Assembly: GCA_965660165.1 (NCBI GenBank)
Contig: CBFHYU010000003.1
Span: 44,649 to 108,648 of the forward strand
DNA: 64,000 nt
Direction: 5' to 3'
Source: WTJO01 sp965660165
Lineage (GTDB): Bacteria > Pseudomonadota > Alphaproteobacteria > Puniceispirillales > Puniceispirillaceae
The notes below the pieces were generated by a model. That model worked only from the letters and a program-made list of their open reading frames with translations, had not been told where the DNA came from and did no database searches. How positions within the stretch are numbered: position 1 is the first letter of the stretch; the number at the start of each line of letters is the position of its first letter. Shown one piece after another: positions 1 to 8,901 of the stretch. The position numbers and the translations under genes are program-made.

Positions 1-127
1 TTATTATAGGTACTCAAAGCACGATTGAGAAGAGGTCTATCATTCTTGCCCAAAACAGCGCTAATTAAGGGGCAGAAGTAATAGTTTGGATTGAGTTTTG
101 ACAGTTTTTAGGGCAGTATCCCGTGCT

Positions 128-1117
128 ATGACATCTATTGAGACACCACAGACAAAAATCATTGACTGGCAATGGGGAGACGCGCCGCTAACATCTGGGG
201 CGCTGGTATGTGCTATTGGCAATTTTGACGGGGTGCATACAGGCCATCAGATGATTATCTCTCAGGCTGTCCAGAAAGCCAAGTCTGAGAATATTGGCGC
301 TTGTGTTGTTACCTTTTCGCCTCACCCCCGCCACTATTTTAGGCGAGATGATGCGCCATTTTTGTTGATGGATGAGCGCGATAAAACAAGCCGCATTGCC
401 TCGTTGGGGGTGGATTATATTATCAGAGTTGCCTTTAATGCAGCGCTGCAGCAGATGACAGCACAGCAATTTGTTGAAGATGTGCTGGTTAATCATTTAG
501 GCATAAAATTTTTATTTGCGGGCTCGGATTTTGCATTTGGCAATGCGCGTGAGGGCAATATTGCTAGCTTGCAATCAGCACAGATGCAGACACCGCTCTC
601 AGCCACAGCTGTCACATTGGTAACAGATGATAATAAGATGGTGGTATCATCATCACGTATCAGGGCAGCATTACAGGCAGGTCAGGTCGGCTTAGCAGCA
701 GATATGCTAGGCGCCCCGCATCAGATTTCTGGCATTGTAGCACAGGGCGATCAGCGTGGACGGCTATTGGATTTTCCAACTGCCAATCTTGATATGAAAC
801 AGTATCTTCATCCTGCATTCGGGGTCTATGCTATTACCGCATGGCTACCAGATAATCCAGAAATGGGTGTGATGAGGGGGGTATGTAATATCGGACAGCG
901 CCCAACGGTTAATGATAGAGGCGTGCTTGCAGAAGCGCATCTGTTTGACTTTCAGGATGATATTTATGGCCAGCGTCTGACGATTGCCCTGATTGACTAT
1001 ATCAGGGCAGAACAGAAATTCCCGTCTCTTGAAGCGCTGAAACAGCAGATAGAGTCAGATTGCCATACTGCCAGACAAATTTTTAAGGAAATTGACGCTG
1101 ATAGCTTTGCGTCTTAA
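128..1117 (+). CDS. ribF: Bifunctional riboflavin kinase / FAD synthetase
   Basis: Makes FMN from riboflavin and ATP, then FAD from FMN and ATP, in the cytoplasm. The N-terminal nucleotidyltransferase half carries GNFDGVHTGHQ (about residues 31-41), the HxGH-type ATP site of FAD synthetases, and SSSRIR near residue 175. The C-terminal flavokinase half begins around the GRLLDFPTANL motif (about residue 213). Length 329 aa fits the family. I prefer the ATG at 128; a TTG at 98 in the same frame would add ten residues without similarity to the family start. It is the first gene of a plus-strand run into ileS, lspA and mutL, an order common in alphaproteobacteria. The 97 bases upstream hold no gene I can support. 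Confidence 0.95.
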   Translation: MTSIETPQTKIIDWQWGDAPLTSGALVCAIGNFDGVHTGHQMIISQAVQKAKSENIGACVVTFSPHPRHYFRRDDAPFLLMDERDKTSRIASLGVDYIIRVAFNAALQQMTAQQFVEDVLVNHLGIKFLFAGSDFAFGNAREGNIASLQSAQMQTPLSATAVTLVTDDNKMVVSSSRIRAALQAGQVGLAADMLGAPHQISGIVAQGDQRGRLLDFPTANLDMKQYLHPAFGVYAITAWLPDNPEMGVMRGVCNIGQRPTVNDRGVLAEAHLFDFQDDIYGQRLTIALIDYIRAEQKFPSLEALKQQIESDCHTARQIFKEIDADSFAS

Positions 1118-1162
1118 AGAGTAACATAAATTCAGGCTGTTTAACGCTTAACAGGTACTATT

Positions 1163-3946
1163 ATGGATTATAAACACACCGTATTTCTTCCAAAAACAGA
1201 TTTTCCTATGCGGGGAGGCTTGCCTAAGAAAGAGCCTGAAATTTTGGCACGCTGGGCAGAGCTTGATATTTATGGCCAGCTTCGCAAGGCACGTGCTGAT
1301 GCACCTAAATTTGTTTTGCATGACGGGCCGCCCTATGCAAATGGCAATTTGCATATTGGCCATGCGCTTAACAAGATTTTGAAAGATGTTATCAACAGAT
1401 CACAGTCTATGCTTGGCAAAAATGCGAATTATGTACCTGGCTGGGATTGTCATGGCTTGCCTATCGAATGGAAAATTGAAGAACAATATCGCAAAAAAGG
1501 CAAGGATAAGGACGAGGTGCCGATAGCAGAATTCAGACAGGAATGTCGAGAATTTGCGGCGCACTGGATGGGGGTTCAATCAGAAGAATTTCAGCGGCTA
1601 GGTGTGCTAGGGGACTGGCAGAATCCGTATCAGACAATGAAATTTGAATCTGAAGCGATTATTGCCGCTGAGATTGGCAAGTTTTTGATGAATGGTGGGC
1701 TATATCGCGGCTCTAAGCCTGTGATGTGGTCGCCTGTTGAAAAAACAGCACTTGCAGAAGCAGAAGTAGAATATTCAGATCATAAATCTGTTACCATCTA
1801 TGCGAATTTCACATTGCGTAGCTCAGCTATTGATGCGCTGATTGGCACAAAGCTGGTTATCTGGACAACAACCCCATGGACTATGCCAGGCAACAGGGCA
1901 ATGGCATGTGGTGCAGATATTGCCTATAGCGCATTGAAAATTGAGCAGGTAGCTGATGGCAGTCTGGCCAAAATCGGCGATGTGATCTGCCTAGCAGATG
2001 ATCTTATTGAGAATGTCTGCGCTGAAACTGGCATTCTGGCAAGCTCGGTGGTGCATCAATTTAAGGGGGCAGAACTTGAGGGCAGTATCGCCTCTCATCC
2101 GCTTGCAGAACAGGGATATAGCCATGATGTGCCCGTATTGTTGGCAGATTATGTCACCACAGATCAAGGTACTGGATTTGTGCATATTGCCCCTGGTCAT
2201 GGCCCTGAAGATTACCAGCTTGCCCATCTTGTACATGGTATAGAAGTGCCTGATACGGTAGGTGAAGATGGGGTGCTTGCCAGTCATTTGCCGCTATTTG
2301 GCGGGTGTCATGTGTTGCGTGATAACCAAAAGATCGCAGATGTGATGGCAGAACATGGCGGGCTTATCGGAATTGGATCGCTGGTGCATTCATACCCGCA
2401 TTCATGGCGGTCTCATGCGCCTGTGATTTACCGTAATGCAACCCAATGGTTTGTATCTATGGGCGATAACAATCACGGCGGACTGCGCTCAACAGCACTG
2501 GATGCGTTGTCAAAAACAGCCTTTTATCCGCCAGCGGGCAAAAGACGTCTTAGCTCGATGATCGAAAACAGACCTGACTGGTGCTTGTCGCGCCAACGCG
2601 CATGGGGTGTGCCAATAGCGGTATTTTATCACAAACAGACAGGTGAGCCATTGCGAGATCAGGCAGTGATTGACAGAATAGTGGATGCCTTCAAACAAGA
2701 AGGATGTGATGCGTGGTTTACCTCGCCAGCTAGCCGCTTTTTGGGCAATGATTATCATGCAGATGAATATGTTCAGGTGATGGATATTGCTGATGTGTGG
2801 TTTGATTCAGGCTCTACCCATGCGTTTGTGCTAGAACAGCGTGATGATTTACAAAGCCCTGCTGATCTCTATCTTGAAGGCTCTGATCAGCATCGAGGCT
2901 GGTTTCATTCCAGCTTGCTTCAAAGTTGCGGCACCAGAGGGGTAGCCCCGTATAAAGGCGTGCTAACACATGGCTTTGTGCTAGATGAGCAAGGCCGCAA
3001 AATGTCGAAATCACTTGGCAATGTCATTGCGCCACAAAAAGTGATTGAACAGAATGGTGCAGATATTCTCAGGCTTTGGGTGGTTAGCTCTGACTATTAT
3101 GATGATCTGCGTATTGGCCAAGAAATTATTAAAAGACAGTCTGATCATTATCGCCGCATTCGCAATACCTTGCGCTATCTGCTTGGTGCGCTAGATGGCT
3201 ATGATGCAACAGCCGAAGCTGTATCAGCTGAGCAGATGCCAGAGCTAGAACGCTGGGTAATGCACAGACTTTCTATGCTGGATAGACAGATTCGCAAGAA
3301 AACGCAAAGCTATGATTTTCATGGCATTTTTACAGCTTTGCATGATTTCTGTAATAGCGATTTATCTGCATTCTATTTTGATATCAGAAAAGACAGCCTA
3401 TATTGTGATAGTGCAGATAGTCTGCAACGACAGGCTTGCCGTACCGTAATGGATAGCACATTGCGTGCGCTAATAAGCTGGATTGCGCCTATCTTATGTT
3501 TTACCGCAGATGAAGCATGGCTTGCCTACACCCAAGATGAGACTGATTCAATTCATCTTCATGGCTATGCCGAGATAGATTCAGGCTGGCAGGATGATGC
3601 GCTATATGAAAAATGGAGCCGCATTCGCCATATTCGCTCAGCTGTAACAACTGCGCTTGAAACAGCCCGAAATGACGGGATAATCGGTGGTAGCCTGTCT
3701 GCTACAGTGAAGCTTGAGCTATCATCTTCAGATGCCAGCTTGTTTGAGAATATGGATATTGCCGCCCTATTTATTACCTCTGATGCTGAATTAGCCATCT
3801 CAGATACTGATGAGATTAAGGTGCATGTAGCGCGGGCAACAGGGGGGAAATGTGCCAGATGCTGGAAGCTAGTCAGCACTATCGCTGAAGATGATGAGGA
3901 TAGCATTTGCAGCAGATGTGAGGATGTGGTGGCCAGGTTACCATGA
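1163..3946 (+). CDS. ileS: Isoleucyl-tRNA synthetase
   Basis: Class I aminoacyl-tRNA synthetase that charges tRNA-Ile and edits misactivated valine. The HIGH signature is at residues 64-67 and KMSKS at 613-617. The editing (CP1) domain lies between them and includes the TWTTPWT-like stretch WTTTPWTMPGNRA. The C-terminal zinc finger has CxxC pairs at about 897/900 and 916/919. At 927 aa it is the usual bacterial size. The start is supported by the family-typical opening (YKHTVFLPKTDFPMRGGLP). The stop codon overlaps the lspA start as ATGA, implying translational coupling, as in many bacteria where ileS and lspA are paired. Confidence 0.98.
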   Translation: MDYKHTVFLPKTDFPMRGGLPKKEPEILARWAELDIYGQLRKARADAPKFVLHDGPPYANGNLHIGHALNKILKDVINRSQSMLGKNANYVPGWDCHGLPIEWKIEEQYRKKGKDKDEVPIAEFRQECREFAAHWMGVQSEEFQRLGVLGDWQNPYQTMKFESEAIIAAEIGKFLMNGGLYRGSKPVMWSPVEKTALAEAEVEYSDHKSVTIYANFTLRSSAIDALIGTKLVIWTTTPWTMPGNRAMACGADIAYSALKIEQVADGSLAKIGDVICLADDLIENVCAETGILASSVVHQFKGAELEGSIASHPLAEQGYSHDVPVLLADYVTTDQGTGFVHIAPGHGPEDYQLAHLVHGIEVPDTVGEDGVLASHLPLFGGCHVLRDNQKIADVMAEHGGLIGIGSLVHSYPHSWRSHAPVIYRNATQWFVSMGDNNHGGLRSTALDALSKTAFYPPAGKRRLSSMIENRPDWCLSRQRAWGVPIAVFYHKQTGEPLRDQAVIDRIVDAFKQEGCDAWFTSPASRFLGNDYHADEYVQVMDIADVWFDSGSTHAFVLEQRDDLQSPADLYLEGSDQHRGWFHSSLLQSCGTRGVAPYKGVLTHGFVLDEQGRKMSKSLGNVIAPQKVIEQNGADILRLWVVSSDYYDDLRIGQEIIKRQSDHYRRIRNTLRYLLGALDGYDATAEAVSAEQMPELERWVMHRLSMLDRQIRKKTQSYDFHGIFTALHDFCNSDLSAFYFDIRKDSLYCDSADSLQRQACRTVMDSTLRALISWIAPILCFTADEAWLAYTQDETDSIHLHGYAEIDSGWQDDALYEKWSRIRHIRSAVTTALETARNDGIIGGSLSATVKLELSSSDASLFENMDIAALFITSDAELAISDTDEIKVHVARATGGKCARCWKLVSTIAEDDEDSICSRCEDVVARLP

Positions 3947-4446
3947 TGCACAATCTGCCTGCGCTTCCCATTCTGATCCGATTTTTGGTGATTGCTATCA
4001 TTGTGCTATGCTGTGATATGCTGACAAAGCATATTGCGCTTGATACAATTTTTGCCACAAATACGGTTGTTACTGTTACGCCATTTCTGAATTTTACCCC
4101 TGTCTGGAATGAGGGTGTTTCGTTCGGCTTATTTTCTGAATATCCAGACGTCACAAATATGATTGTGCCTGTATTTGCGCTGTTTGTAATTGGCTGGTTA
4201 ATTACAGAATTAAAAGAATCAGGCCTTATCCAGCAAATTGGCGCTGGATGTATTTGTGGCGGGGCAAATGGCAATATAGTAGATAGATTCAGATTCAACA
4301 AAGTGGTTGATTTTATTGATCTGCACATTGGTGGATTGCATTGGCCAGCATTTAATATCGCTGATGCTGCAATTTTTATCGGGGTAATATTATGGCTATA
4401 TGCTATGATGTTCTTACAAAATACTAGCGATATTATGCGCGATTAG
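3943..4446 (+). CDS. lspA: Lipoprotein signal peptidase (signal peptidase II)
   Basis: Inner-membrane aspartyl protease that cleaves the signal peptide of prolipoproteins after lipid attachment to the conserved cysteine. The sequence shows four hydrophobic segments and both catalytic aspartates: D114 in GNIVDR and D141 in FNIAD, plus the NEGVSFGLF motif near residue 60. Length 167 aa is normal. It starts inside the ileS stop (ATGA); a second ATG follows at 3946. The next gene downstream encodes a lipoprotein, which is one of its likely substrates. The window also contains another probable substrate at 42069. Confidence 0.96.
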   Translation: MMHNLPALPILIRFLVIAIIVLCCDMLTKHIALDTIFATNTVVTVTPFLNFTPVWNEGVSFGLFSEYPDVTNMIVPVFALFVIGWLITELKESGLIQQIGAGCICGGANGNIVDRFRFNKVVDFIDLHIGGLHWPAFNIADAAIFIGVILWLYAMMFLQNTSDIMRD

Positions 4447-4459
4447 ATAGGATAATGGG

Positions 4460-5017
4460 ATGACCAGATTATCATCACACAAATACGATAAGGGTTCTGT
4501 ATCATCTAAAGTGACATGGCTTGTGCTGGCAACATGTCTGCTTGGTCTTGGCGGTTGCTCTGATTTTAATAAGGCGATTGGCAAGCAGAAATCTGCCCCA
4601 GATGAATTTGAAGTGGTGGTGCGCCCGCCATTGTCTTTGCCGCCGCAATTCGCAGTTAGACCGTCTGATGATACCATATCCCAAACAGCTGCTTCAACTA
4701 GCTCAGCAAATGCCCAAGCCTCATCATTGCTGAAATCTCGTAATACAGATGCCTCAGGCTATAATCAGGTATTTAATCTTGATGCGATTGAAGAGGATAT
4801 CCGCACGAAGGTGGATGAAGAAACAGCTGGCATTCAGACAGAACGCCGCCTGCCATTGCAGATTATTTTTGGCGGTGTGCCAAATGTAGGGCCTGTGCTG
4901 AATCAGATGGAAGAGGATGCGCGTATCCGCAAAAATAAATTGCAGAATAAACCGCTTACCGAAGGCACAACCCCCGCGATTGACGAGGTGCTGGGTGACC
5001 CTGTTTCTATTGAATAG
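4460..5017 (+). CDS. DUF3035 lipoprotein, BamF-like
   Basis: Predicted outer-membrane lipoprotein of the DUF3035 family found after lspA in alphaproteobacteria. The N-terminus has a hydrophobic signal segment ending in the lipobox LGGC (Cys33). It is followed by DEFEVVVRPPLSLPPQF (about residues 48-64), the short motif that links this family to the N-terminal part of BamC; on that basis the family has been called BamF, an accessory subunit of the outer-membrane beta-barrel assembly complex. The rest is low-complexity and polar, consistent with a disordered periplasmic tail. It is 13 bp after lspA and 16 bp before mutL. Membership of the BAM complex is inferred from the motif only. Confidence 0.75.
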   Translation: MTRLSSHKYDKGSVSSKVTWLVLATCLLGLGGCSDFNKAIGKQKSAPDEFEVVVRPPLSLPPQFAVRPSDDTISQTAASTSSANAQASSLLKSRNTDASGYNQVFNLDAIEEDIRTKVDEETAGIQTERRLPLQIIFGGVPNVGPVLNQMEEDARIRKNKLQNKPLTEGTTPAIDEVLGDPVSIE

Positions 5018-5033
5018 CAATAGCTGAATTGAC

Positions 5034-6899
5034 ATGACTGCCAGTGAAATCAGAAAGCTACCTGAACATCTGGTAAACCAAATCGCTGCAGGTGAAGTGA
5101 TTGAACGACCTGCCAGCGCGCTCAAAGAACTTGTTGAAAATGCGATTGATTCAGGGGCTAGCCAGATTGACATAACGCTGGAAGCAGGCGGCATTGATGC
5201 TATTACTGTGCGTGATAATGGGCGCGGTATGACCAAGGATGAGCTAGCATTGGCCGTGCAGCGTCATGCCACCTCAAAATTGCCAGATAATAATTTATTC
5301 GCTATCCAGCATTTTGGTTTTAGAGGCGAGGCATTGCCATCAATAGGGTCTGTTGCCAGACTTAGCCTGTCATCCTCTAGTGCAGGCGATACCCATGGCT
5401 GGCAGTTAATTATCAGACATGGCAAGATAGCAGAGGTTGAGCCAACAAGCCTGTCTGAAGGCACTATCATTCATGTCTCAGAGTTGTTTCATGAAGTGCC
5501 TGCCAGACGCAAATTTTTGAAAACCCAACGAACAGAAGCTGCACAATGCTATGAAATTGTGCGCTGTCTTGCGATGAGCGCACCTCAGATCGGCGTGAGC
5601 CTGACAGATTCAGGGCGAAAGATTCTGTCACTGCCTGCCTGTACCGCCCAGCTTGATAGCTCGGACAGGCATAGTGCCAGTCTGCAACGTATTGGCCAGA
5701 TAATCGGAACAGCATTCGCTGCTGAAGCTGCGATTATATCTGCGCATCGAGAGCATATCTCGCTCACTGGACTTGCTGGATTGCCGACGATGAACCGCGC
5801 TACAACAGCAGGGCTATATTTATTTGTCAATGGCAGGCCTGTCAGAGATAGACAATTGCTTGGTGCGGTGCGAGCAGGCTATCTTGATATGTTGCCGCGT
5901 GGCCGCCATCCGCTTGTGGTATTATTTATTACGGTTGACCCTGAAGAAGTTGATGTGAATGTGCATCCTGCCAAAGCTGAAGTGCGGTTTCGGAATGTAG
6001 CGCATGTCAGAGGCTTGATTGTGGCTACCCTGTCATCTGCCTTGCGAGAGGCTGGCAAAACTAGCACAGAGGAAGGCGCTTCTCAGGCATTGCGGCAATT
6101 TAGCCATCAGCCTATACAGCCCGCAAGCTATGCCAGCCCCAAACAAGCATTTCAGTTTCAGGCGCGCCAGCACGCCGCACCAGCCTATCAGGGCAGAACA
6201 TCCTTTCTGGATAATAGCCCGCCACAAGCGCGCACATTTGAGGCTAGCCATAGCCAGCTTCCTGCCCACAATAGTGTCCACAATAGCGCCCCTAATAGTG
6301 CCAATGAGTCCTATAATAATTTTCCTCTCGGGGCAGCAAAAGCGCAGATAAATGAAACCTATATTGTTGCTGAAACTGAGCGTGAGCTTGTGCTGATTGA
6401 CCAGCATGCCGCGCATGAGCGCATTGTTATGGAACAGATGAAAACAGCATTAGCGCAAGGTAATGTTGCCAGTCAGGCATTGCTATTACCTGAGATAGTC
6501 GAGCTTGCAGGGGATCATTATGAAGCTATTTTGGGCTATGCAGACCAGCTTGCTAAGATGGGGTTATGTGTTGAAAGCTTTGGTGAGGGCGCAATTATGG
6601 TACGCCAGACACCTGCAATTCTAGGGCAGGTAAATGCGGAAACTTTGCTTCGTGATGTCGCAGAAGAGCTTGTACAGATTGGTGTCAGCACAGCGTTAGA
6701 ACAGAAAATTTCACACATATTGGCAACGATTTCATGTCATGGCTCTATCAGAGCAGGCAGACGTCTTGGTATAGATGAGATGAATGCCTTATTGCGGCAG
6801 ATGGAACAGACGCCAGGTTCAGGGCAATGTAATCATGGACGGCCGACCTATATCACGCTTAGCCATGATGATCTGGAAAAGCTATTTGAACGGCGCTAG
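5034..6899 (+). CDS. mutL: DNA mismatch repair protein MutL with endonuclease motif
   Basis: ATP-driven mismatch repair factor that links MutS recognition to strand incision. The GHKL ATPase domain shows ELVENAIDSGA (about residue 33), DNGRGM (about 62) and GFRGEALPSI (about 95). The C-terminal domain has DQHAAHERIVME starting at Asp456, matching the DQHA(X)2E(X)4E metal-binding motif of MutL proteins that nick DNA themselves, and CNHGRPT near the end. Both are expected in bacteria without MutH. The linker (about residues 350-430) is rich in Gln, Pro, Ala and Asn and contains short HNS/PNS repeats. The stop codon directly abuts the stop of convergent rsmD, with no bases between. Confidence 0.96.
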   Translation: MTASEIRKLPEHLVNQIAAGEVIERPASALKELVENAIDSGASQIDITLEAGGIDAITVRDNGRGMTKDELALAVQRHATSKLPDNNLFAIQHFGFRGEALPSIGSVARLSLSSSSAGDTHGWQLIIRHGKIAEVEPTSLSEGTIIHVSELFHEVPARRKFLKTQRTEAAQCYEIVRCLAMSAPQIGVSLTDSGRKILSLPACTAQLDSSDRHSASLQRIGQIIGTAFAAEAAIISAHREHISLTGLAGLPTMNRATTAGLYLFVNGRPVRDRQLLGAVRAGYLDMLPRGRHPLVVLFITVDPEEVDVNVHPAKAEVRFRNVAHVRGLIVATLSSALREAGKTSTEEGASQALRQFSHQPIQPASYASPKQAFQFQARQHAAPAYQGRTSFLDNSPPQARTFEASHSQLPAHNSVHNSAPNSANESYNNFPLGAAKAQINETYIVAETERELVLIDQHAAHERIVMEQMKTALAQGNVASQALLLPEIVELAGDHYEAILGYADQLAKMGLCVESFGEGAIMVRQTPAILGQVNAETLLRDVAEELVQIGVSTALEQKISHILATISCHGSIRAGRRLGIDEMNALLRQMEQTPGSGQCNHGRPTYITLSHDDLEKLFERR

Positions 6900-7469
6900 C
6901 TAGCCATGATGAATATATCTGAACAGGCTTAACCGCGCTTTGCCATAGGTTCGGCTATCTAGTGCAAGATAGCTTTCTGATAAGCTAGGCATTTCGGATT
7001 TTTTAGTTTCAATAATCACCAGCGCATCTGGACTGATTTTTTGCTGACGCTGTAATTCTACCAAAGCTGGGATATAGTAGGCACTATCATAAGGCGGATC
7101 GCAGACAATAAGTGTGGCAGGGTCTGCATGGCTGGAAAAAGCAGATGTGGCATCTAGCTGATGCAGATGACAACGCCTCTGATAGCCTAGCTTTGTGATA
7201 TTGGCGGTTAATGTGCGGCTGGCATGGCTATCATGTTCGATAAATACCGCATGGCCAGCACCGCGTGATAAAGCTTCTAATCCAATTGCGCCAGTGCCTG
7301 CAAATATGTCCCAGATAACCGTATCAGCGCCTAGCAGATGTCTGCCAAATCGCCCACCATCTATCAGATTGAATAAGGCTTCTCTGGTTCTTTGGGCTGT
7401 TGGCCGTGTCTGTTTGCCATCTAGGATGGCAAGCTTAGCGCCTCTTTTTTCTCCGCCTATGATGTTCAT
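6900..7469 (-). CDS. rsmD: 16S rRNA (guanine(966)-N(2))-methyltransferase
   Basis: SAM-dependent methylation of G966 of 16S rRNA. It has the Rossmann motif FAGTGAIGLEALSRGA (about residues 56-71) and the catalytic DPPY (124-127), and it opens with the family-typical MNIIGGEKRGAKL. Length 189 aa is normal. Its start overlaps the end of the upstream pseudouridine synthase by 35 bp on the same strand, so the two rRNA-modification genes are probably co-transcribed and translationally coupled. Confidence 0.95.
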   Translation of the reverse strand: MNIIGGEKRGAKLAILDGKQTRPTAQRTREALFNLIDGGRFGRHLLGADTVIWDIFAGTGAIGLEALSRGAGHAVFIEHDSHASRTLTANITKLGYQRRCHLHQLDATSAFSSHADPATLIVCDPPYDSAYYIPALVELQRQQKISPDALVIIETKKSEMPSLSESYLALDSRTYGKARLSLFRYIHHG

Positions 7470-8379
7470 CTTTGCCTTGATCTGGTGGGTGTGAGCTACG
7501 TGATTTTGGCATTGAGAGTCGCCGTGCTGACCTAGCTGGTTTGCCAGCCTGTTTTGGCTCAGGGGCTAGCGCTATCATAAAGGCATCGGCCTGACTGCCC
7601 AGCTGTTCTTTTAGAATGGCAGGCTTTACTTCTTCAACAGATGTCTCTTCCATCTTGCCTAGCTGGAACGGCCCATAAGATAGCCGTATCAGGCGGCTAA
7701 CAGTATAGCCTAAATGCTCCATCACATGCCTGATTTCTCTGTTTTTCCCCTCTTTAATGGCAATGGTAAGCCATGCATTTGATGGCATCTGCTTATCTAG
7801 TCTGGCTTTGATTTCACCATAATGAATCCCGTCAATTGAAATGCCATTTGCCAAAGAGTCCAATTTTACTGGATCAACAATGCCACGCACCCTGACACGG
7901 TATTTTCTGATCCATGCGGTTGAGGGTAGTTCAAGATATCGAGCTAAATCGCCATCATTGGTTAATAACAACAGGCCTTCTGTGTCCAAATCAAGTCTGC
8001 CCACCGATATAAGACGTGGCAGACCCTCTGGCAGATGCTCAAAGATAGTCTGTCTGTTCTGCTCATCCTTGTTAGAAACAATCAAGCCGCGCGGCTTGTA
8101 ATATCGCCAAAGCCGCGTGGGCTCTGCATCTGGTAACGGGTTACCATCTACTAAAATAACATCATTTGGCACTACCGTAACAGCAGGGCTGGTTAATGGC
8201 TCGCCATTTACAACTACCCTGCCTTCTGCGATCATGGCTTCAGCGCCTCTGCGTGAGCTAATGCCCGCACGCGCCATCCGCTTGGCAATTCTCTCTGATT
8301 TCGGGGCAGTTTTTGAGCCTGAATCAGGGTCAGCCTTGCTAGCTGTTGTGGGCTTTGAAGGATTATTTCTATTTGTCAT
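7435..8379 (-). CDS. rluB: rRNA pseudouridine synthase, RsuA/RluB family
   Basis: Isomerises a uridine to pseudouridine in rRNA. An S4 RNA-binding domain (about residues 33-80, AKRMARAGISSRRGAEAMI) precedes the catalytic domain with GRLDLDTEGLLLLTNDGDLA (127-146), where D130 is the expected nucleophile. The N-terminal 30 residues are polar and low-complexity, and the C-terminal tail is strongly basic, ending in RRRKKRR. Both are common additions in alphaproteobacterial RluB proteins. RluB (23S U2605) is the likely assignment; RsuA or RluE/F specificity cannot be excluded from sequence alone. It is divergent from tadA across 69 bp, which must hold both promoters. Confidence 0.85.
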   Translation of the reverse strand: MTNRNNPSKPTTASKADPDSGSKTAPKSERIAKRMARAGISSRRGAEAMIAEGRVVVNGEPLTSPAVTVVPNDVILVDGNPLPDAEPTRLWRYYKPRGLIVSNKDEQNRQTIFEHLPEGLPRLISVGRLDLDTEGLLLLTNDGDLARYLELPSTAWIRKYRVRVRGIVDPVKLDSLANGISIDGIHYGEIKARLDKQMPSNAWLTIAIKEGKNREIRHVMEHLGYTVSRLIRLSYGPFQLGKMEETSVEEVKPAILKEQLGSQADAFMIALAPEPKQAGKPARSARRLSMPKSRSSHPPDQGKDEHHRRRKKRR

Positions 8380-8448
8380 AAGGCTGGTTTTACGCTAAGG
8401 CTGGCCTGTTGGCAAATAAACTATGTGCGATAGAATAGAAATAACAGC

Positions 8449-8901
8449 ATGACAGAGTTTACAGATTTTATGGAACTTGCATTTGAGCAGGCCGAACAGG
8501 CGCTTCTGGCTGATGAAGTGCCTGTGGGGGCTGTTATTATCTCTGCTCAGGGCGAGCTTGTCGCCTCAGCACAAAATGCTATGCGGCGCCTGAAGGATGC
8601 GAGTTGCCATGCAGAAATGCTGGCGATTAAAGACGCATTGGCGCAAACAGGGCAAGACAGGCTGGAAGGCTATGATCTATGGGTCACGCTTGAGCCATGC
8701 GCTATGTGCGCAGGCGCTATAAGCCATATGCGATTTCGCAGGCTATATTTTGCCGCCTATGATAGCAAGTCAGGTGCGGTTGAGCATGGGCCATGCCTGT
8801 ACCGCCAGCCAACTATCCATCATCGCCCTGAAATTATTGGTGGTCTGCAACACCGCCGTTCAGAACAGCTACTACAGAAATTTTTTGCGACTAAGCGCTA
8901 G
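8449..8901 (+). CDS. tadA: tRNA-specific adenosine deaminase
   Basis: Deaminates adenosine 34 to inosine in the anticodon of tRNA-Arg(ACG). The zinc/catalytic HAE motif is at residues 54-56 and PCAMC at 83-87, both as in the CDA/TadA fold. Length 150 aa is normal. It is divergent from rluB and convergent with purD; the two stop codons share the palindrome CTAG at 8898-8901, so the coding regions overlap by four bases. Confidence 0.95.
   Translation: MTEFTDFMELAFEQAEQALLADEVPVGAVIISAQGELVASAQNAMRRLKDASCHAEMLAIKDALAQTGQDRLEGYDLWVTLEPCAMCAGAISHMRFRRLYFAAYDSKSGAVEHGPCLYRQPTIHHRPEIIGGLQHRRSEQLLQKFFATKR

Noticed and set aside
3..68. Open frame at the left edge that could be the 3' end of an upstream plus-strand gene
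   Set aside because: Only 21 codons plus stop, no recognisable C-terminal motif; an open stretch this short is expected by chance.
3879..4328. 149-codon minus-strand frame over ileS/lspA
   Set aside because: Shadow of the lspA coding strand; no ribosome binding site and no motif.
6265..6312. Short AAT-AGY repeats (HNS/PNS) in mutL as a possible mobile or phase-variable repeat
   Set aside because: Imperfect, in frame and in the disordered linker; ordinary low-complexity drift explains it.
6033..6416. 127-codon minus-strand frame over the mutL linker
   Set aside because: Falls in the low-complexity linker of mutL; no support as a gene.
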